Of a stretch of DNA of 64,000 bases, positions 52,768 to 62,625 are shown in pieces. Both the position numbers and the translations under genes were made by a program. Numbering within the stretch: the first letter of the stretch is position 1; every line of letters starts with the position of its first letter. This DNA is from Cryobacterium sp. GTDB lineage: Bacteria > Actinomycetota > Actinomycetes > Actinomycetales > Microbacteriaceae. The stretch is taken from NCBI RefSeq assembly GCF_025463825.1, contig NZ_JAODBG010000119.1, positions 85,177-149,176 on the forward strand. The letters run 5' to 3'. The notes under the pieces were generated by a model that was not told the DNA's origin, did no database searches, and saw only the letters and a list, made by a program, of their open reading frames with translations.

Positions 52768-54315
52768 ATGCTTCACGTGACAAGCAGCACCACCGGGCCG
52801 GACCGGCCGGAGGGTTCTTTCCTCCCCACCGGCGCACCGGCACCACGCGGTCCGCACGACGAAACCCCTCTCGAGCACATCGACGACGCCCTGAGCGTGC
52901 ATGAGGACGAGGGCCTGCATAAGGGCCTCAAGTCTCGGCACGTGCAGATGATCGCGATCGGTGGCGCCATCGGCACCGGCCTGTTCCTGGGTGCAGGCGG
53001 GCGGCTGGCCAGCGCCGGACCCGCCCTGGTGTTCGTCTACGCGATCTGCGGTTTCTTTGCTTTCCTCATTCTGCGGGCGCTCGGCGAATTGGTGCTGCAC
53101 CGGCCCACTTCGGGTTCGTTCGTCTCCTACGCCCGGGAGTTCTTCGGCGAGAAGACGGCCTTCGTCACCGGCTGGTTGTACTGGCTCAACTGGGTGATGA
53201 CCGCGATCGTCGATGTGACCGCGGTGGCGCTGTACATGAACTTCTTCGGCACGTACTGGGCGCCGTTCGGTAACGTGCCGCAGTGGCTGTTCGCGCTGAT
53301 CGCCCTCGCCGTGGTGCTCAGCCTCAATCTGCTCTCGGTCAAGGTTTTCGGTGAGCTGGAATTCTGGTTCGCGCTGATCAAGGTCGTCGCCATCGTGGCC
53401 TTCCTGCTGGTCGGCACCTGGATGGTCATCTTCGGCACCCCGGTGGAGGGCGCGGAGGTGGGCTTCTCCCTCATCGCCGACAACGGCGGCTGGCTGCCCA
53501 ACGGCATCATCGCCTCGGTGCTGGTGGTGCAGGGCGTGGTTTTCGCCTACGCCTCGATCGAGCTGATCGGCACCGCCGCCGGCGAGACGGAGCACCCGGA
53601 GAAGGTGATGCCCAAGGCGATCAACACCGTCATCGTGCGCATCGCGGTCTTCTACGTCGGCTCGATCCTGCTGCTCTCCCTCTTGTTGCCGTACACGGCA
53701 TATGAGGCCGGCGTGAGCCCGTTCGTCACCTTCTTCGGCTCCATCGGCGTCGAGGGCGTCGACGTGATCATGAACCTCGTCGTGCTCACCGCGGCGCTGT
53801 CGTCGCTGAACGCCGGACTGTATTCCACCGGACGCATCCTGCGCTCGATGTCGCTGGCCGGGTCGGCACCGCGTTTCGCCGAGAAGGTGAGCCGCAACGG
53901 GGTGCCGTTCGGCGGCATCCTGCTCACCGGTGTGGTCACCCTGCTCGGTGTCGGCCTGAACGCGATCGTGCCCGACGAGGCGTTCGAGATCGTGCTGAAC
54001 ATGGCCGCGATCGGTATCATCAGCGCCTGGGGCATGATCGTGCTCTGCCAGCTGCGCCTGCAGGCCTGGGCGAAGGCCGGCATCCTCACCCGACCGGCGT
54101 TCCGGATGCCGGGAGCGCCGTACACCGGCTACCTCACCCTGGTCTTCCTCGCGGCGGTGCTGGTGCTGATGGCCTTCGACTGGCCGGTCGGCACGCTCAC
54201 CATCAGCTCGCTCGCCGGAATCATCCCGGCGCTGATCCTGGGCTGGTTCGTCTGCCGCGGCCGCATTCTCGCCATCGCGGCCGCCCGGCCGCCCCTGCCC
54301 ACCGCCCAGCGCTAG
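52768..54315 (+). CDS. amino-acid permease, L-asparagine permease (AnsP) type
   Basis: A 515-residue APC-superfamily importer with twelve membrane helices. After an acidic N-terminus comes [20 protein letters not shown], then [20 protein letters not shown] and [20 protein letters not shown], as in AnsP-like permeases. The substrate could also be D-serine, alanine or GABA. The start ATG lies 131 bp from the divergent mnh operon. A short stem GGGTTG/CAACCC lies just before it. Confidence 0.86.
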   Translation: MLHVTSSTTGPDRPEGSFLPTGAPAPRGPHDETPLEHIDDALSVHEDEGLHKGLKSRHVQMIAIGGAIGTGLFLGAGGRLASAGPALVFVYAICGFFAFLILRALGELVLHRPTSGSFVSYAREFFGEKTAFVTGWLYWLNWVMTAIVDVTAVALYMNFFGTYWAPFGNVPQWLFALIALAVVLSLNLLSVKVFGELEFWFALIKVVAIVAFLLVGTWMVIFGTPVEGAEVGFSLIADNGGWLPNGIIASVLVVQGVVFAYASIELIGTAAGETEHPEKVMPKAINTVIVRIAVFYVGSILLLSLLLPYTAYEAGVSPFVTFFGSIGVEGVDVIMNLVVLTAALSSLNAGLYSTGRILRSMSLAGSAPRFAEKVSRNGVPFGGILLTGVVTLLGVGLNAIVPDEAFEIVLNMAAIGIISAWGMIVLCQLRLQAWAKAGILTRPAFRMPGAPYTGYLTLVFLAAVLVLMAFDWPVGTLTISSLAGIIPALILGWFVCRGRILAIAAARPPLPTAQR

Positions 54316-54319
54316 CGGG

Positions 54320-55585
54320 TCAGGCGCGGCGGCGGCGGATGACGAGGTCGCTGGCCAGCACCAGGACCAGCGCTACCAGGATGATGCCCACGTAGACGAA
54401 CGGCACCGTGCCCAGGCCCACCCGGTCGAGCAGGAACGCGCCGACGAAGGCGCCCAGGCCGATACCGATGTTGAACGCCGTGGTGTACACCGCGCTGGCG
54501 GTGTCGCGGATGCGCACCGACGCGGTGTGCAGCAGCCGGGTCTGCAGCAGCGGCGGGAACGAACCGAACGCCAGGCCCCAGACCAGGAAGGCCGCGATCG
54601 CGACCGGCAGGGTCTGGGTCGAGACGGCGAGCACGCTCACGCTCACCGCGGTGACGGCCAGGCCGAGCACCAGGCCGAGCTGCGGCCGCTTGCTGAACAC
54701 GGCGCCGCTGATGAACAGGCCGGCGGCCCCGGCTATGCCGTAGGCGAAGAGCAGCGGCGCAACGACGTCGCTGCCGACCGCGAGGGTGTCGCTGAGGAAC
54801 GGGGCGATGTAGGTGTAGAAGGTGTAGTGCCCGATCATGGTGAGAGCGGTGATCGCGCAGACCAGCGCCACCGGGCCGATCGTGGGGTCGCGCGGCAATC
54901 TGGCCGTGGTGACGGTGCCGGTCGCAGTGGTCACGGTTTCGGTGCGTTGGGCGGTGTAGTGCTCCACCTTGGGCAGGAAGCGCCAGATCACGACGGCGCC
55001 GACGAGCATCAGCCCGGCCAGCACGATGAACGACATCCGCCAGCCCAGCACGTGGCCGGCGAAGGTGCCCAACGGCACCCCGAACACGAAGGCCAGCGTG
55101 CCGCCGGCGATGGTGATGGATACGGCGCGGGCGATCTGGTCCTTGGGCACCAGGTGCGCGGAGTACGCGCCGACGACGCCCCAGAACAGGCCGTGCGCCA
55201 GCCCGCCGAGGACCCGGGAGATCACCACGAAGGTGTAGTCGGGCGCGATGGCGGTCAACACGTTGCTCAGCGCGAAGACGACGAGGACCATCACGATCAG
55301 GCCGTGCCTGGGCATCCGCTTGGTGAACAGCGCCAACGGCGTGCTGGTGATCACGACGGTGAACGCGAACCAGGATACGAGCAGGCCGACGTCGGACTGA
55401 CTCACGCCCAGGGAGCTGCTCATTTCGGGCAGCAGGCCGGTCGGCAGCATCTCGGAGGTGACCGAGAGGAACACGGCGGCGGAGAGGGCGATCAGACCGA
55501 TCCAGGGGAACGGGCCGGACGGTGCAGTTTCGCCCGGCCGGGGACGGCCGGACGAGGGCAGCGAGATGGGCGCGGTGAATGACAT
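54320..55585 (-). CDS. MFS transporter, AraJ/YdhP-type drug or sugar exporter
   Basis: A 421-residue, twelve-helix major-facilitator protein. LSVTSEMLPTGLLPEMSSSL at the first helix, and GGLAHGLFWGVVGAYSAHLV in helix 4-5, are typical of the DHA1 AraJ/CmlA-like exporters. A loop of about 35 residues between helices 6 and 7 is Thr-rich. It is convergent with the permease, the stops being four bases apart. The substrate is unknown. Confidence 0.87.
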   Translation of the reverse strand: MSFTAPISLPSSGRPRPGETAPSGPFPWIGLIALSAAVFLSVTSEMLPTGLLPEMSSSLGVSQSDVGLLVSWFAFTVVITSTPLALFTKRMPRHGLIVMVLVVFALSNVLTAIAPDYTFVVISRVLGGLAHGLFWGVVGAYSAHLVPKDQIARAVSITIAGGTLAFVFGVPLGTFAGHVLGWRMSFIVLAGLMLVGAVVIWRFLPKVEHYTAQRTETVTTATGTVTTARLPRDPTIGPVALVCAITALTMIGHYTFYTYIAPFLSDTLAVGSDVVAPLLFAYGIAGAAGLFISGAVFSKRPQLGLVLGLAVTAVSVSVLAVSTQTLPVAIAAFLVWGLAFGSFPPLLQTRLLHTASVRIRDTASAVYTTAFNIGIGLGAFVGAFLLDRVGLGTVPFVYVGIILVALVLVLASDLVIRRRRA

Positions 55586-55725
55586 GGGTGCTGTGGCTCA
55601 CAGACAGGATCCGCTTGCCCGCAGCACGGGCGGCTGGACCGGCCCGGGCTGCGCGGGTTCTTCAAGCGGTGCGCGCCGACGTGCGCGCCCGGGGCCGCGC
55701 GAAGTTCCGCCGACCGTAGACCAGT

Positions 55726-55959
55726 TTAGCCGGATAAGTCCTCGAGTGACGGGTACGCCCACCGCAGCCAGCCGACCGGCAGACCGCTGTGCTCGGCGAG
55801 CGCCTGGTGGGTCGGCGCCTGGCCGCGTCGGGCGCGCAGCTCCCGCAAGCCCGCGACCACGGCGGCCTCCCGGCGGCCCTGCCGTTCGGAGCGGCGTAGC
55901 GCCGGGTCCGCGCTCCCGGCCGGGGCCTGGCCACGGAGCGGGCGTTGTTTCCAGTGCAC
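55726..55959 (-). CDS. small protein with helix-turn-helix-like end, next to riboflavin kinase
   Basis: A 77-residue frame starting GTG (VHWKQRPLRGQAPAG). The second half, VAGLRELRARRGQAPTHQAL and AEHSGLPVGWLRWAYPSLED, reads like a compact helix-turn-helix domain. The gene starts 14 bases after the riboflavin-kinase stop on the same strand, so it may be co-transcribed. There is no clear ribosome site. Codon use is consistent with coding. Family unknown. Confidence 0.5.
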   Translation of the reverse strand: MHWKQRPLRGQAPAGSADPALRRSERQGRREAAVVAGLRELRARRGQAPTHQALAEHSGLPVGWLRWAYPSLEDLSG

Positions 55960-55972
55960 GGCCAGCGAAACG

Positions 55973-56404
55973 TCAGGCGGCGGCGCGCGCCCCGGCGGCG
56001 TACCAGTCGCGGGTGTCCTGCACGTCCACGGCGAGCTGGTCGACAAGGGCGGGGGTATCGACGAAGGCCACCTCGGCGCGCAGGATCAGGCGCAGCTCGA
56101 CGGAAAGTTCCTGGCCGTACAGGTCACCGGCGTAGTCCAACAGGTGAGCCTCGAGCAGCGGGAAGCCGGCGTCGCCGTAGTACGTCGGCCGGGTGCCCAC
56201 CGACACGGCCGCCAACACGCCGTCGGACGGCAGGGACTCGCCGTGCACGATCGCCGCCCAGATACCGGCATGCGCCGACAAACCCGGCACCTCGATGTTC
56301 GCGGTGGGAAACCCGATCACCCGGCCCCAGGCGTTGCCGTGGATGACCGTTCCGGTGATCGTCGTCGGCCGGGTATCGAGCGCCCGCAGGTGTCCATCGG
56401 TCAT
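55973..56404 (-). CDS. stand-alone riboflavin kinase
   Basis: A 143-residue protein equal to the C-terminal half of bacterial RibF. It has GFPTANI (flavin-kinase ATP/riboflavin loop), GTRPTYY and LLEAHLLDYAGDLYGQELSV, the flavokinase signature with its base Glu. The N-terminal FAD-synthetase domain is absent, so it should make FMN but not FAD. The start MTDGHLRALDTRP is the ATG at 56404. Most actinobacteria carry a full RibF elsewhere, so this is probably a second, dedicated FMN source. Confidence 0.87.
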   Translation of the reverse strand: MTDGHLRALDTRPTTITGTVIHGNAWGRVIGFPTANIEVPGLSAHAGIWAAIVHGESLPSDGVLAAVSVGTRPTYYGDAGFPLLEAHLLDYAGDLYGQELSVELRLILRAEVAFVDTPALVDQLAVDVQDTRDWYAAGARAAA

Positions 56405-56655
56405 CGTGTGTCTGCCTTTCCGCATCGCAGTGGTGCAGGGTCCTTGGGGAGCCCGGCTATCTGGTGTCCATCTCAGCATCCTGCGGTTTCGGGGAGACAA
56501 CCAAAACATTGCCGGATTATTGCGCCGCTTTACGCGCTCGCTCCGCCGCTGTTCCCGGGCGGCCGGAATCGGTAACGCCGTCGCTGCGAGTCCGGAGCCG
56601 GCTGCCGACCCGGCGCCAGCGGGGCGGGACCCGCCCAGCCGGGTAATCTGGAGCG

Positions 56656-57531
56656 ATGAACCCCAGCCCTTCGATGCCCGCGCACCATCACCACCTGGTC
56701 GTCACCCTCGTCTGCCCCGACCAGCCCGGTATCGTGCACGCCGTCAGCGGTGCCATCGTCGACGCCCGCGGCAACATCACCGAGAGCCAGCAGTTCTCCA
56801 GCGCCGACACCGGCCGGTTCTTCATCCGCCTGCAAGTGGAATCCCCCGCCAATCGCGAGGAACTGCAGGCCGCCCTCGACCCGATCATCGAGCGCTACGG
56901 CATGGCCTCCGTCATCGACGTCGTGGGCCGGCCGCTGCGCACCCTCGTGCTCGCCTCCACCGCGGGCCACTGCGTGAACGACCTGCTCTTCCGCCAGCGT
57001 GGCGGCCAGCTCGCGGTGCAGGTGCCCCTGGTGCTCAGCAACCACGGCACCCTGCGTGACCTGGCCGGTTTCTACGGCGTGCCGTTCGAGTCGATGCCGA
57101 TCACGGATGCGGCCAGCAAGGCCGCGTTCGAGGCTCGGGTGGTGGGAGCCGTGGAAGAGAACGACATCGAACTGGTGGTCCTCGCCCGGTACATGCAAAT
57201 CCTCTCCCCCGAGCTGTGCGCGTACCTCGAGGGCCGCGCGATCAACATCCACCACTCGTTCCTGCCCGGTTTCAAGGGCGCCAACCCGTACAAGCAGGCC
57301 CACGCCCGCGGCGTGAAGCTCATCGGCGCCACCGCCCACTTCGTGACGAGCGACCTCGACGAGGGCCCGATCATCGAGCAGAACGTGGTGCGAGTCGACC
57401 ACTCCCGCACCTCGGGTGAGCTCGTCGCGATCGGTCAGGACGAGGAGAGCCGCACGCTCACCCAGGCGGTGAAGTGGTTCGCCGAGAACCGGGTGCTGCT
57501 CGACGGGGCCCGCACCATCATCTTCAAGTAG
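56656..57531 (+). CDS. purU: formyltetrahydrofolate deformylase PurU
   Basis: A 291-residue enzyme that hydrolyses 10-formyl-THF to formate and THF, balancing one-carbon pools. Residues 10-90 are an ACT domain (LVVTLVCPDQPGIVHAVSGA). The formyltransferase domain has LVLSNHGTLRDLAGFYGVPF, the catalytic Asn-His-Asp set in NIHHSFLPGF and TSDLDEGPIIEQ. Length and order fit the family. It is followed by a small membrane-protein gene 21 bases downstream. Confidence 0.96.
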   Translation: MNPSPSMPAHHHHLVVTLVCPDQPGIVHAVSGAIVDARGNITESQQFSSADTGRFFIRLQVESPANREELQAALDPIIERYGMASVIDVVGRPLRTLVLASTAGHCVNDLLFRQRGGQLAVQVPLVLSNHGTLRDLAGFYGVPFESMPITDAASKAAFEARVVGAVEENDIELVVLARYMQILSPELCAYLEGRAINIHHSFLPGFKGANPYKQAHARGVKLIGATAHFVTSDLDEGPIIEQNVVRVDHSRTSGELVAIGQDEESRTLTQAVKWFAENRVLLDGARTIIFK

Positions 57532-57552
57532 CCCGGTCGGTAGGATTGGCAG

Positions 57553-57912
57553 GTGAACCCCACCCCCGCCTCTCCCACCGTCGGTGCCAACGACATCCTC
57601 CGCTTCCTGCTCGAACTGTTCGCCTTCGTGAGCCTGGCGCTCTGGGGGTTCCTGGCCTGGCCGCTGCCGTGGCCCGGCATCCTGGTGGGCATCCTCGCGC
57701 CGGCCTTCGCGATCCTGGTCTGGGCCCTGTTCCGCTCACCGAAGGCCGTGTTCAAGCTCGACCCGTTCGGCAAGGCGATCGTGGAGATCTTCGTGTTCGG
57801 CGCCGCCGCGCTGGCCTGGTGGGACCTGGGCCAGCCGATCGTGGCCGGGGTGTTCGCCGTGGTCGCCACCGTCAGCGGGATTCTCTCCGGCCGCAAGGAA
57901 CTGGGCGCCTGA
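57553..57912 (+). CDS. YrdB/DUF2568 small membrane protein
   Basis: A 119-residue protein with four membrane segments. DILRFLLELFAFVSLALWGF opens, LFRSPKAVFKLDPFGKAIVE follows, then AALAWWDLGQPIVAGVFAVV, as in the YrdB/DUF2568 family. The start is GTG. It lies 21 bases after purU and is convergent with DUF1761. Function is unknown. Confidence 0.85.
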   Translation: MNPTPASPTVGANDILRFLLELFAFVSLALWGFLAWPLPWPGILVGILAPAFAILVWALFRSPKAVFKLDPFGKAIVEIFVFGAAALAWWDLGQPIVAGVFAVVATVSGILSGRKELGA

Positions 57913-57915
57913 ACC

Positions 57916-58308
57916 TCACTGCATCGCGCCGATGATGGCACCCATCACGGTGAACGAGACCACGTTGTAGGAGCCGTTGATGGCGAACAACACCGGGCTT
58001 CGTCGTTCGAACAGGTAGTTCACCCCCAATGCGGCGGCGACGAACGAGGCCCCGGTCGCGAACCCGGCGAACACGCCGAAGCCCAGGCCGTTCGAGCCGA
58101 TGAACGCGGCGAGGCTGATCGCCATCACGATCGCCAGGATCAGCGATCCGCCGAAGACCCGCGCCGTGCCGTGTTTCAGCTGTTCGTCGGTGACGCCGGC
58201 GGCGCGCTGCCAGGGGCGGGCGAACACCACCGAATACCAGAGCCGGCCGATGATGAACGACGAGATCGCGGCCAGCGCGATGGCCAGCCAGTTGAATGAC
58301 ACGTCCAT
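57916..58308 (-). CDS. DUF1761 membrane protein
   Basis: A 130-residue protein with four membrane helices. FIIGRLWYSVVFARPWQRA matches the DUF1761 signature (W-Y-S-x-x-F-x-x-x-W) and LAIVMAISLAAFIGSNGLGF, FVAAALGVNYLFERRSPVLF the rest. Function is unknown. It lies three bases from the convergent YrdB gene, so no terminator fits between them. Confidence 0.88.
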   Translation of the reverse strand: MDVSFNWLAIALAAISSFIIGRLWYSVVFARPWQRAAGVTDEQLKHGTARVFGGSLILAIVMAISLAAFIGSNGLGFGVFAGFATGASFVAAALGVNYLFERRSPVLFAINGSYNVVSFTVMGAIIGAMQ

Positions 58309-58322
58309 GATGGCTCCCGGGA

Positions 58323-58353
58323 GGCGGTGTCCCGGCCAGTCCGGGACACCGCC
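58323..58353 (-). terminator. terminator after the AraC-type gene
   Basis: GGCGGTGTCCCGG pairs perfectly with CCGGGACACCGCC across a 5-base loop. It lies 12 bases past the AraC-type gene's stop and 15 bases before the DUF1761 start. Confidence 0.8.
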
Positions 58354-58364
58354 ACGCTAGCGAG

Positions 58365-59225
58365 TCAGGGCAGTGGGGGTCTTGTAGAAAATTCCGGCAC
58401 GCCCTCGAGCACCTCCAACGGCACGAAGGCGGCGTACTCGGGCCCGTAGCGGGTGACGATGTCGAGGTACCGGCTGGGCGAGAGGCCCGTGAACGCGCGG
58501 AAGACCCGGATGAAGTGCGGCTGGTCGTAGTAGCCGGAGGTGGCCACCAGGCCGGCCCAGCTGGGCATCGGCCCTTGCAGGGGCAGGGCCTGGATGAACT
58601 GGCGGAACCGGACGATGTCGGCGTAGGCCTTGGGCGTCACCCCGCACCAGGTGCGGAAGTTCTCGATGAGGTGATGGTGGCTGAGCCCGGCGGCCGCCGC
58701 GATCACCGGGATGGGCGCACCCGGGTCCCGGTGGATCGCCGCCCAGGCTCGCACCACCGCCGGTGGTGCGGCGCCGGGCAGCCGGTGCGCCCGGAGGTGC
58801 GCGCCCAGCAGCCCCACGGCGGCGGCGGGGTCCGTGGCGCGCCGGGCCGTCCGGCACAGGGCGTCGGTGTCGCCGAACAGCCCCTGGCTCTCCCGCACGG
58901 TTCCGGTGAGGGCGGTGGCGGGCAGTTCGAGGAACCGGGCGGCCGCGAACGGGGCCAGTTCGGCGGCGACGTGGCGGATGGCCGGCGGGCTCTGGGTCAT
59001 CAGGAACCGCGGTTGCAGGCCGGAGAGGAACCCGGTTCGCAGCACGCGCACCGCCCCGGTCTGCAGGTCGAACAGCCGGTACGGGTCGGACAGGTTGAGG
59101 ATCAGGTGCAGTGCGGGCTGCGGGAAGATGCGCTCGTAGCGCTGTTCCGCAGCCTGTTCGAGGTACCACAGCCGCTGCACGTCGGGCGCCAGGTCCGCCG
59201 GCACCGGCACCTCGAGGTAGTCCAT
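58365..59225 (-). CDS. AraC-family transcriptional regulator
   Basis: A 286-residue regulator. The N-terminal part (about 1-160) resembles the DUF6597-type sensor region of such proteins (VPADLAPDVQRLWYLE; FPQPALHLILNLSDPYRLF). The C-terminal AraC domain (185-270) has AAAGLSHHHLIENFRTWCGV and SGYYDQPHFIRVFRAFTGLSP. I chose the ATG at 59225 (MDYLEVPVPAD) over one nine codons upstream. It lies next to an MFS exporter gene on the same strand. Confidence 0.88.
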   Translation of the reverse strand: MDYLEVPVPADLAPDVQRLWYLEQAAEQRYERIFPQPALHLILNLSDPYRLFDLQTGAVRVLRTGFLSGLQPRFLMTQSPPAIRHVAAELAPFAAARFLELPATALTGTVRESQGLFGDTDALCRTARRATDPAAAVGLLGAHLRAHRLPGAAPPAVVRAWAAIHRDPGAPIPVIAAAAGLSHHHLIENFRTWCGVTPKAYADIVRFRQFIQALPLQGPMPSWAGLVATSGYYDQPHFIRVFRAFTGLSPSRYLDIVTRYGPEYAAFVPLEVLEGVPEFSTRPPLP

Positions 59226-59262
59226 GCCCCCACCGTAGAACCGGATGGGCATACCCGACACG

Positions 59263-60528
59263 TCAGGCGGACTGCACCGATGGTCGGGGCGGGTCGGGAT
59301 TCGGGGGCTCCGGGGCGCTCTGGGCGGGCAGGCCGCCGGGCATCCGCAGGGCGTAGAGCGAGGTGGCGGCGAACAGCAGGCCGCCGAGCAGGAACGCGGC
59401 CGGGTACGACACCGAGTCGGCCAGCACCCCGGCGACGAGCGGGCCGACGATGGCGCCGAAGTCGGAGAACATCGAGAAGATCGCCACCGGCCGGCCGCCC
59501 GCGGTGCCGGCGGCGTCACCGACGGATGCGGCGGGCGCGGTGCCCATGAACGCCGCGGCGACACCGTAGACGCAGAGCAGCGCGGTGAGCAGCCAGATGT
59601 TCGGCGCGAACGGGATGACCGTGATCGTGACCGCCGCCACCGCGAATGCGCCGAAGATCGCCGGTTTACGGCCGACGGTGTCGACGAACCGGGCCGCGGG
59701 CGCCAGGGCAAGCGCCTGCGCCACGGCGGCGACCGCGAACGCGATGCCGGTCCAGGCGCTCGGGCCCTTGAGCACCTCGACGACGAGCACCGGCACGAGG
59801 GCGCCCCGCACTCCGAACGACGACCAGCCCTGCGCGAAGTTCGCCAGGCAGGCCGCGCGGAATCGGGGGTCGCGCAGTACCGTGCGCAGCGGCAGCAGCG
59901 GCGTGGAGGCGCCAGCGCCGCCGGCCCCGGCTCGGGTGGCCGGGCGCAGCAGCACCAGGCCGATCACCCCGGCGACGGCCAGGGTGCCCGCGTAGAAGAA
60001 GAACGGCGCGGTCAGCGAGATGGTGGCCAGCAGTCCGCCGAGCGCCGGTCCCGCCATGCCGCCGATGAGGAATCCGCCCTGGTAGAAGCCCACCGCCCGG
60101 CCGCGGATGCCCGGCGCGGTGGTGCGCAGCAGCAGGGTCATCGCCGCAACCGAGAACATCGCCGAACCGATGCCGCCCACGCCGCGCAGCAGCAGCAGGT
60201 GCGGGTAGCTGCCGGCGATGCCGAGCAGCCCGCTGGACACGGCGACGATGCCGATGCCCACGGCCAGGATGGTGCGTTCCCCGGCCCAGTCGATGAGCTT
60301 GCCGCAGACCGGGCTGGCGAGGAAGCGCATCAGCGCGAACGCCGACACCACCGCGCCGATCTCCAGGTTGCCCACACCGAAGCTCTTCACGTAGACCGGC
60401 AGCACCGGCACGACCACGCCGAAGCCCACCATCACGAAAAAGGCGATCACGCCGAGCACGTAGACGTCGCGGCCCAGCCGGGGTGCGTTCGCCGGCCGGC
60501 CCGGTCCGCGACCAAACGGTGAACGCAT
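59263..60528 (-). CDS. MFS transporter
   Basis: A 421-residue, twelve-helix transporter. LGVIAFFVMVGFGVVVPVLP opens, KLIDWAGERTILAVGIGIVA is the helix 2-3 loop, GFYQGGFLIGGMAGPALGGL is in helix 5, the antiporter-type motif C. Multidrug or sugar efflux is likely. I chose the ATG at 60528 because GAGAGG lies eight bases before it; an ATG three codons earlier is too close to that site. It ends 38 bp before the AraC-type gene, which may be its regulator. Confidence 0.88.
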   Translation of the reverse strand: MRSPFGRGPGRPANAPRLGRDVYVLGVIAFFVMVGFGVVVPVLPVYVKSFGVGNLEIGAVVSAFALMRFLASPVCGKLIDWAGERTILAVGIGIVAVSSGLLGIAGSYPHLLLLRGVGGIGSAMFSVAAMTLLLRTTAPGIRGRAVGFYQGGFLIGGMAGPALGGLLATISLTAPFFFYAGTLAVAGVIGLVLLRPATRAGAGGAGASTPLLPLRTVLRDPRFRAACLANFAQGWSSFGVRGALVPVLVVEVLKGPSAWTGIAFAVAAVAQALALAPAARFVDTVGRKPAIFGAFAVAAVTITVIPFAPNIWLLTALLCVYGVAAAFMGTAPAASVGDAAGTAGGRPVAIFSMFSDFGAIVGPLVAGVLADSVSYPAAFLLGGLLFAATSLYALRMPGGLPAQSAPEPPNPDPPRPSVQSA

Positions 60529-60652
60529 GCGTGGCATCCTCTCAGCGTAAACGGTCGGCGCCGTCCCGGCGGCGACCTGGCGCCGCGGATCCTCCGCGGC
60601 TCGGCCGTGCGACGACGGTCGGTGCGGGATGCGCGAGCGACCGGCCCGACCG

Positions 60653-62551
60653 TCAGATCCGCGCGGGCACCGTCCGGGTGGCGGGCGGGATCCGGGCGGC
60701 AACGCCGCGCGCGCGCGCGTCCCGGCGACCGCCGATCGCGCGCAGGGCGTTCAGGATGGTGGCCAGGTCGACGGCCTCCTGCAGCAGCGCGCCCGTCGTG
60801 GCCGGGATCAGGCCGAACGCGGCGACGATCATCAGGCCGATGCTCAGCGCGATGCCCAGCCAGATGCTCTGCAGGGCGATGCGCACGGTGTCCCGGCCGA
60901 TGGCGACCGCTCGGGCGGCGCGGGACAGGTCGTCGAGCAGGATCACGGCATCCGCTGATTCGCTTGCCGCCGTCGCCCCCTTGGCGCCCATGGCGATGCC
61001 GACGTCGGCCACGGCGAGCACCGGTGCGTCGTTGACGCCGTCGCCGACCATGATCACCGGCCGCTCCCGGATGGCCCGCACGGCGTCGACCTTGTCGGCG
61101 GGCAGGCAGTCGGCGCGCACCCGGGTGATGCCCACCAGTCTGGCGATGTGGTTGGCGGCCGGCCGCGCATCCCCGGTGAGCATCATGGACTCCTGCACAC
61201 CGAGCTTGGCCAGGGCCAGCACGGTGGCGCGGGCGTTGTCGCGCAGCTGGTCGGCAGCGACGAGGAAGCCCGCGAACCGGCCGTCCACGGCCAGGTAGAT
61301 CGCGAGTTCTCCCCCGGCCAGGTCCGCCGGGTAGGCATCCGGGGCGTGCTCGGCCACGAACGCCAGCTTGCCCACGACCACCTCGCGGTCGCCGAACCTG
61401 GCGGTCACCCCGTGGGCGGGCACCTCCGCGGCTGACTCGGTGCGGAGCAGAGTCAGGTCGCGCCGGTCCGCGGCTGCGAGAACGGATGCGGCCAGCACGT
61501 GCGACGAATACTGCTCGGTCGACGCCGCCAGGGTCAGCAGCTCCTCCTCGGCGAACGGTGGCTCCGGGCTCACCCGGGCGATGGCCGGCGTGCCGTGGGT
61601 GAGGGTGCCGGTTTTGTCGAACACCACGGTCCGGGCGCGGTCGAGCTTCTCGAGCACTCCCCCGCCCTTGACGATGATGCCGGTTCGGGCCGCCCGGCTC
61701 ATGCCGCCCATGAACGCGATCGGGGCGGCGAGCAGCAACGGGCAGGGCGTGGCGACGACGAGGACCTCGGCGAAGCGCACCGGGTCGTCGGCGACGTACC
61801 AGGCCAGGCCGGCGAGCAGCAGGGCCACCGCGGTGAACGGCACGGCGTACCGGTCGGCGAGACGCACGACGGGGGCCTTGCTGGCGGCGGCTTCGGCCAC
61901 GAGCGCCACGATCTGCTGGTATTGGCTGTCCGCAGCCAGGGCGGTGGCCCGCACGGTGGCAGCGGCCTGGCCGTTGATCGATCCGCTGAGCACCGGGTCG
62001 CCGGCGCGGCGCTCCACCGGCAGGCTCTCGCCGGTGAGCGAGGACTCGTCGAACGCGGCCACGGCCGAGACCAGCTCGGCGTCCACGGGCACGATCTCGG
62101 CCGGCCGCACCAGAAGCAGATCGCCGACCCGCACCAGGGTGGCCGGCACGTCCTCCACGTCGGCGGACCCGTCGCGCAGCAGGTGCGCGACCTGCGGCAC
62201 CCGGTCGAGCAGGGTCCTCAGCTCCCGCTGCGCCCGCCCCGCCGCAAAGTCTTCCAGCGCCGCCCCGCCGGAGAGCATCAGCACGATCAGCAGGGTGGCC
62301 ACGTACTCGCCGACCAGGATGGTGGCGATGAGGGCCAGGATCGCCAGCAGGTCGACGCCGAACGCGCCGTGGCGCATCCGCCGGATCATGCCGGCGCTCT
62401 GGCTGCCGACCACGACCAGGCCGAGGCCGGAGAACAGCCACTGCACGGCGACGGGGAGCCCGGCGGCCCAGAGCAGCAGTCCGAGCAGGCCGATCAGGAT
62501 GGTTGCCGCCACAACCGGATACCGACGGAAAGCTCCCGTGAGCGTGGACAT
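60653..62551 (-). CDS. P1B-type heavy-metal ATPase
   Basis: A 632-residue cation pump. Phosphatase motif TGES is at 173-176, the metal-binding membrane motif TPCP at 268-271, the phosphorylated D312 in DKTGT, and the hinge MVGDGVNDAP near 525. There is no N-terminal metal-binding domain or His-rich stretch, so only the membrane site selects the metal. TPCP with no CPC is found in several non-copper subgroups, so the metal cannot be named. Start ATG is at 62551. It lies 125 bp upstream-adjacent to the MFS gene on the same strand. Confidence 0.92.
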   Translation of the reverse strand: MSTLTGAFRRYPVVAATILIGLLGLLLWAAGLPVAVQWLFSGLGLVVVGSQSAGMIRRMRHGAFGVDLLAILALIATILVGEYVATLLIVLMLSGGAALEDFAAGRAQRELRTLLDRVPQVAHLLRDGSADVEDVPATLVRVGDLLLVRPAEIVPVDAELVSAVAAFDESSLTGESLPVERRAGDPVLSGSINGQAAATVRATALAADSQYQQIVALVAEAAASKAPVVRLADRYAVPFTAVALLLAGLAWYVADDPVRFAEVLVVATPCPLLLAAPIAFMGGMSRAARTGIIVKGGGVLEKLDRARTVVFDKTGTLTHGTPAIARVSPEPPFAEEELLTLAASTEQYSSHVLAASVLAAADRRDLTLLRTESAAEVPAHGVTARFGDREVVVGKLAFVAEHAPDAYPADLAGGELAIYLAVDGRFAGFLVAADQLRDNARATVLALAKLGVQESMMLTGDARPAANHIARLVGITRVRADCLPADKVDAVRAIRERPVIMVGDGVNDAPVLAVADVGIAMGAKGATAASESADAVILLDDLSRAARAVAIGRDTVRIALQSIWLGIALSIGLMIVAAFGLIPATTGALLQEAVDLATILNALRAIGGRRDARARGVAARIPPATRTVPARI

Positions 62552-62625
62552 GGCACCATTCTCGCCTCGCCTGCCCGCGCGCACCAGCAGTGGCCCGCGC
62601 CCGGGCGCACTCGATCCGGGCCGAC

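Noticed and set aside
54312..55601. 429-codon frame overlapping the MFS gene
   Set aside because: Arg/His-rich product without membrane helices; the alternative frame is a normal twelve-helix transporter.
60447..62441. Long minus-strand frame across the P-type ATPase in another register
   Set aside because: Arg/Gly/Pro-rich translation without motifs; the overlapping frame carries all ATPase signatures.
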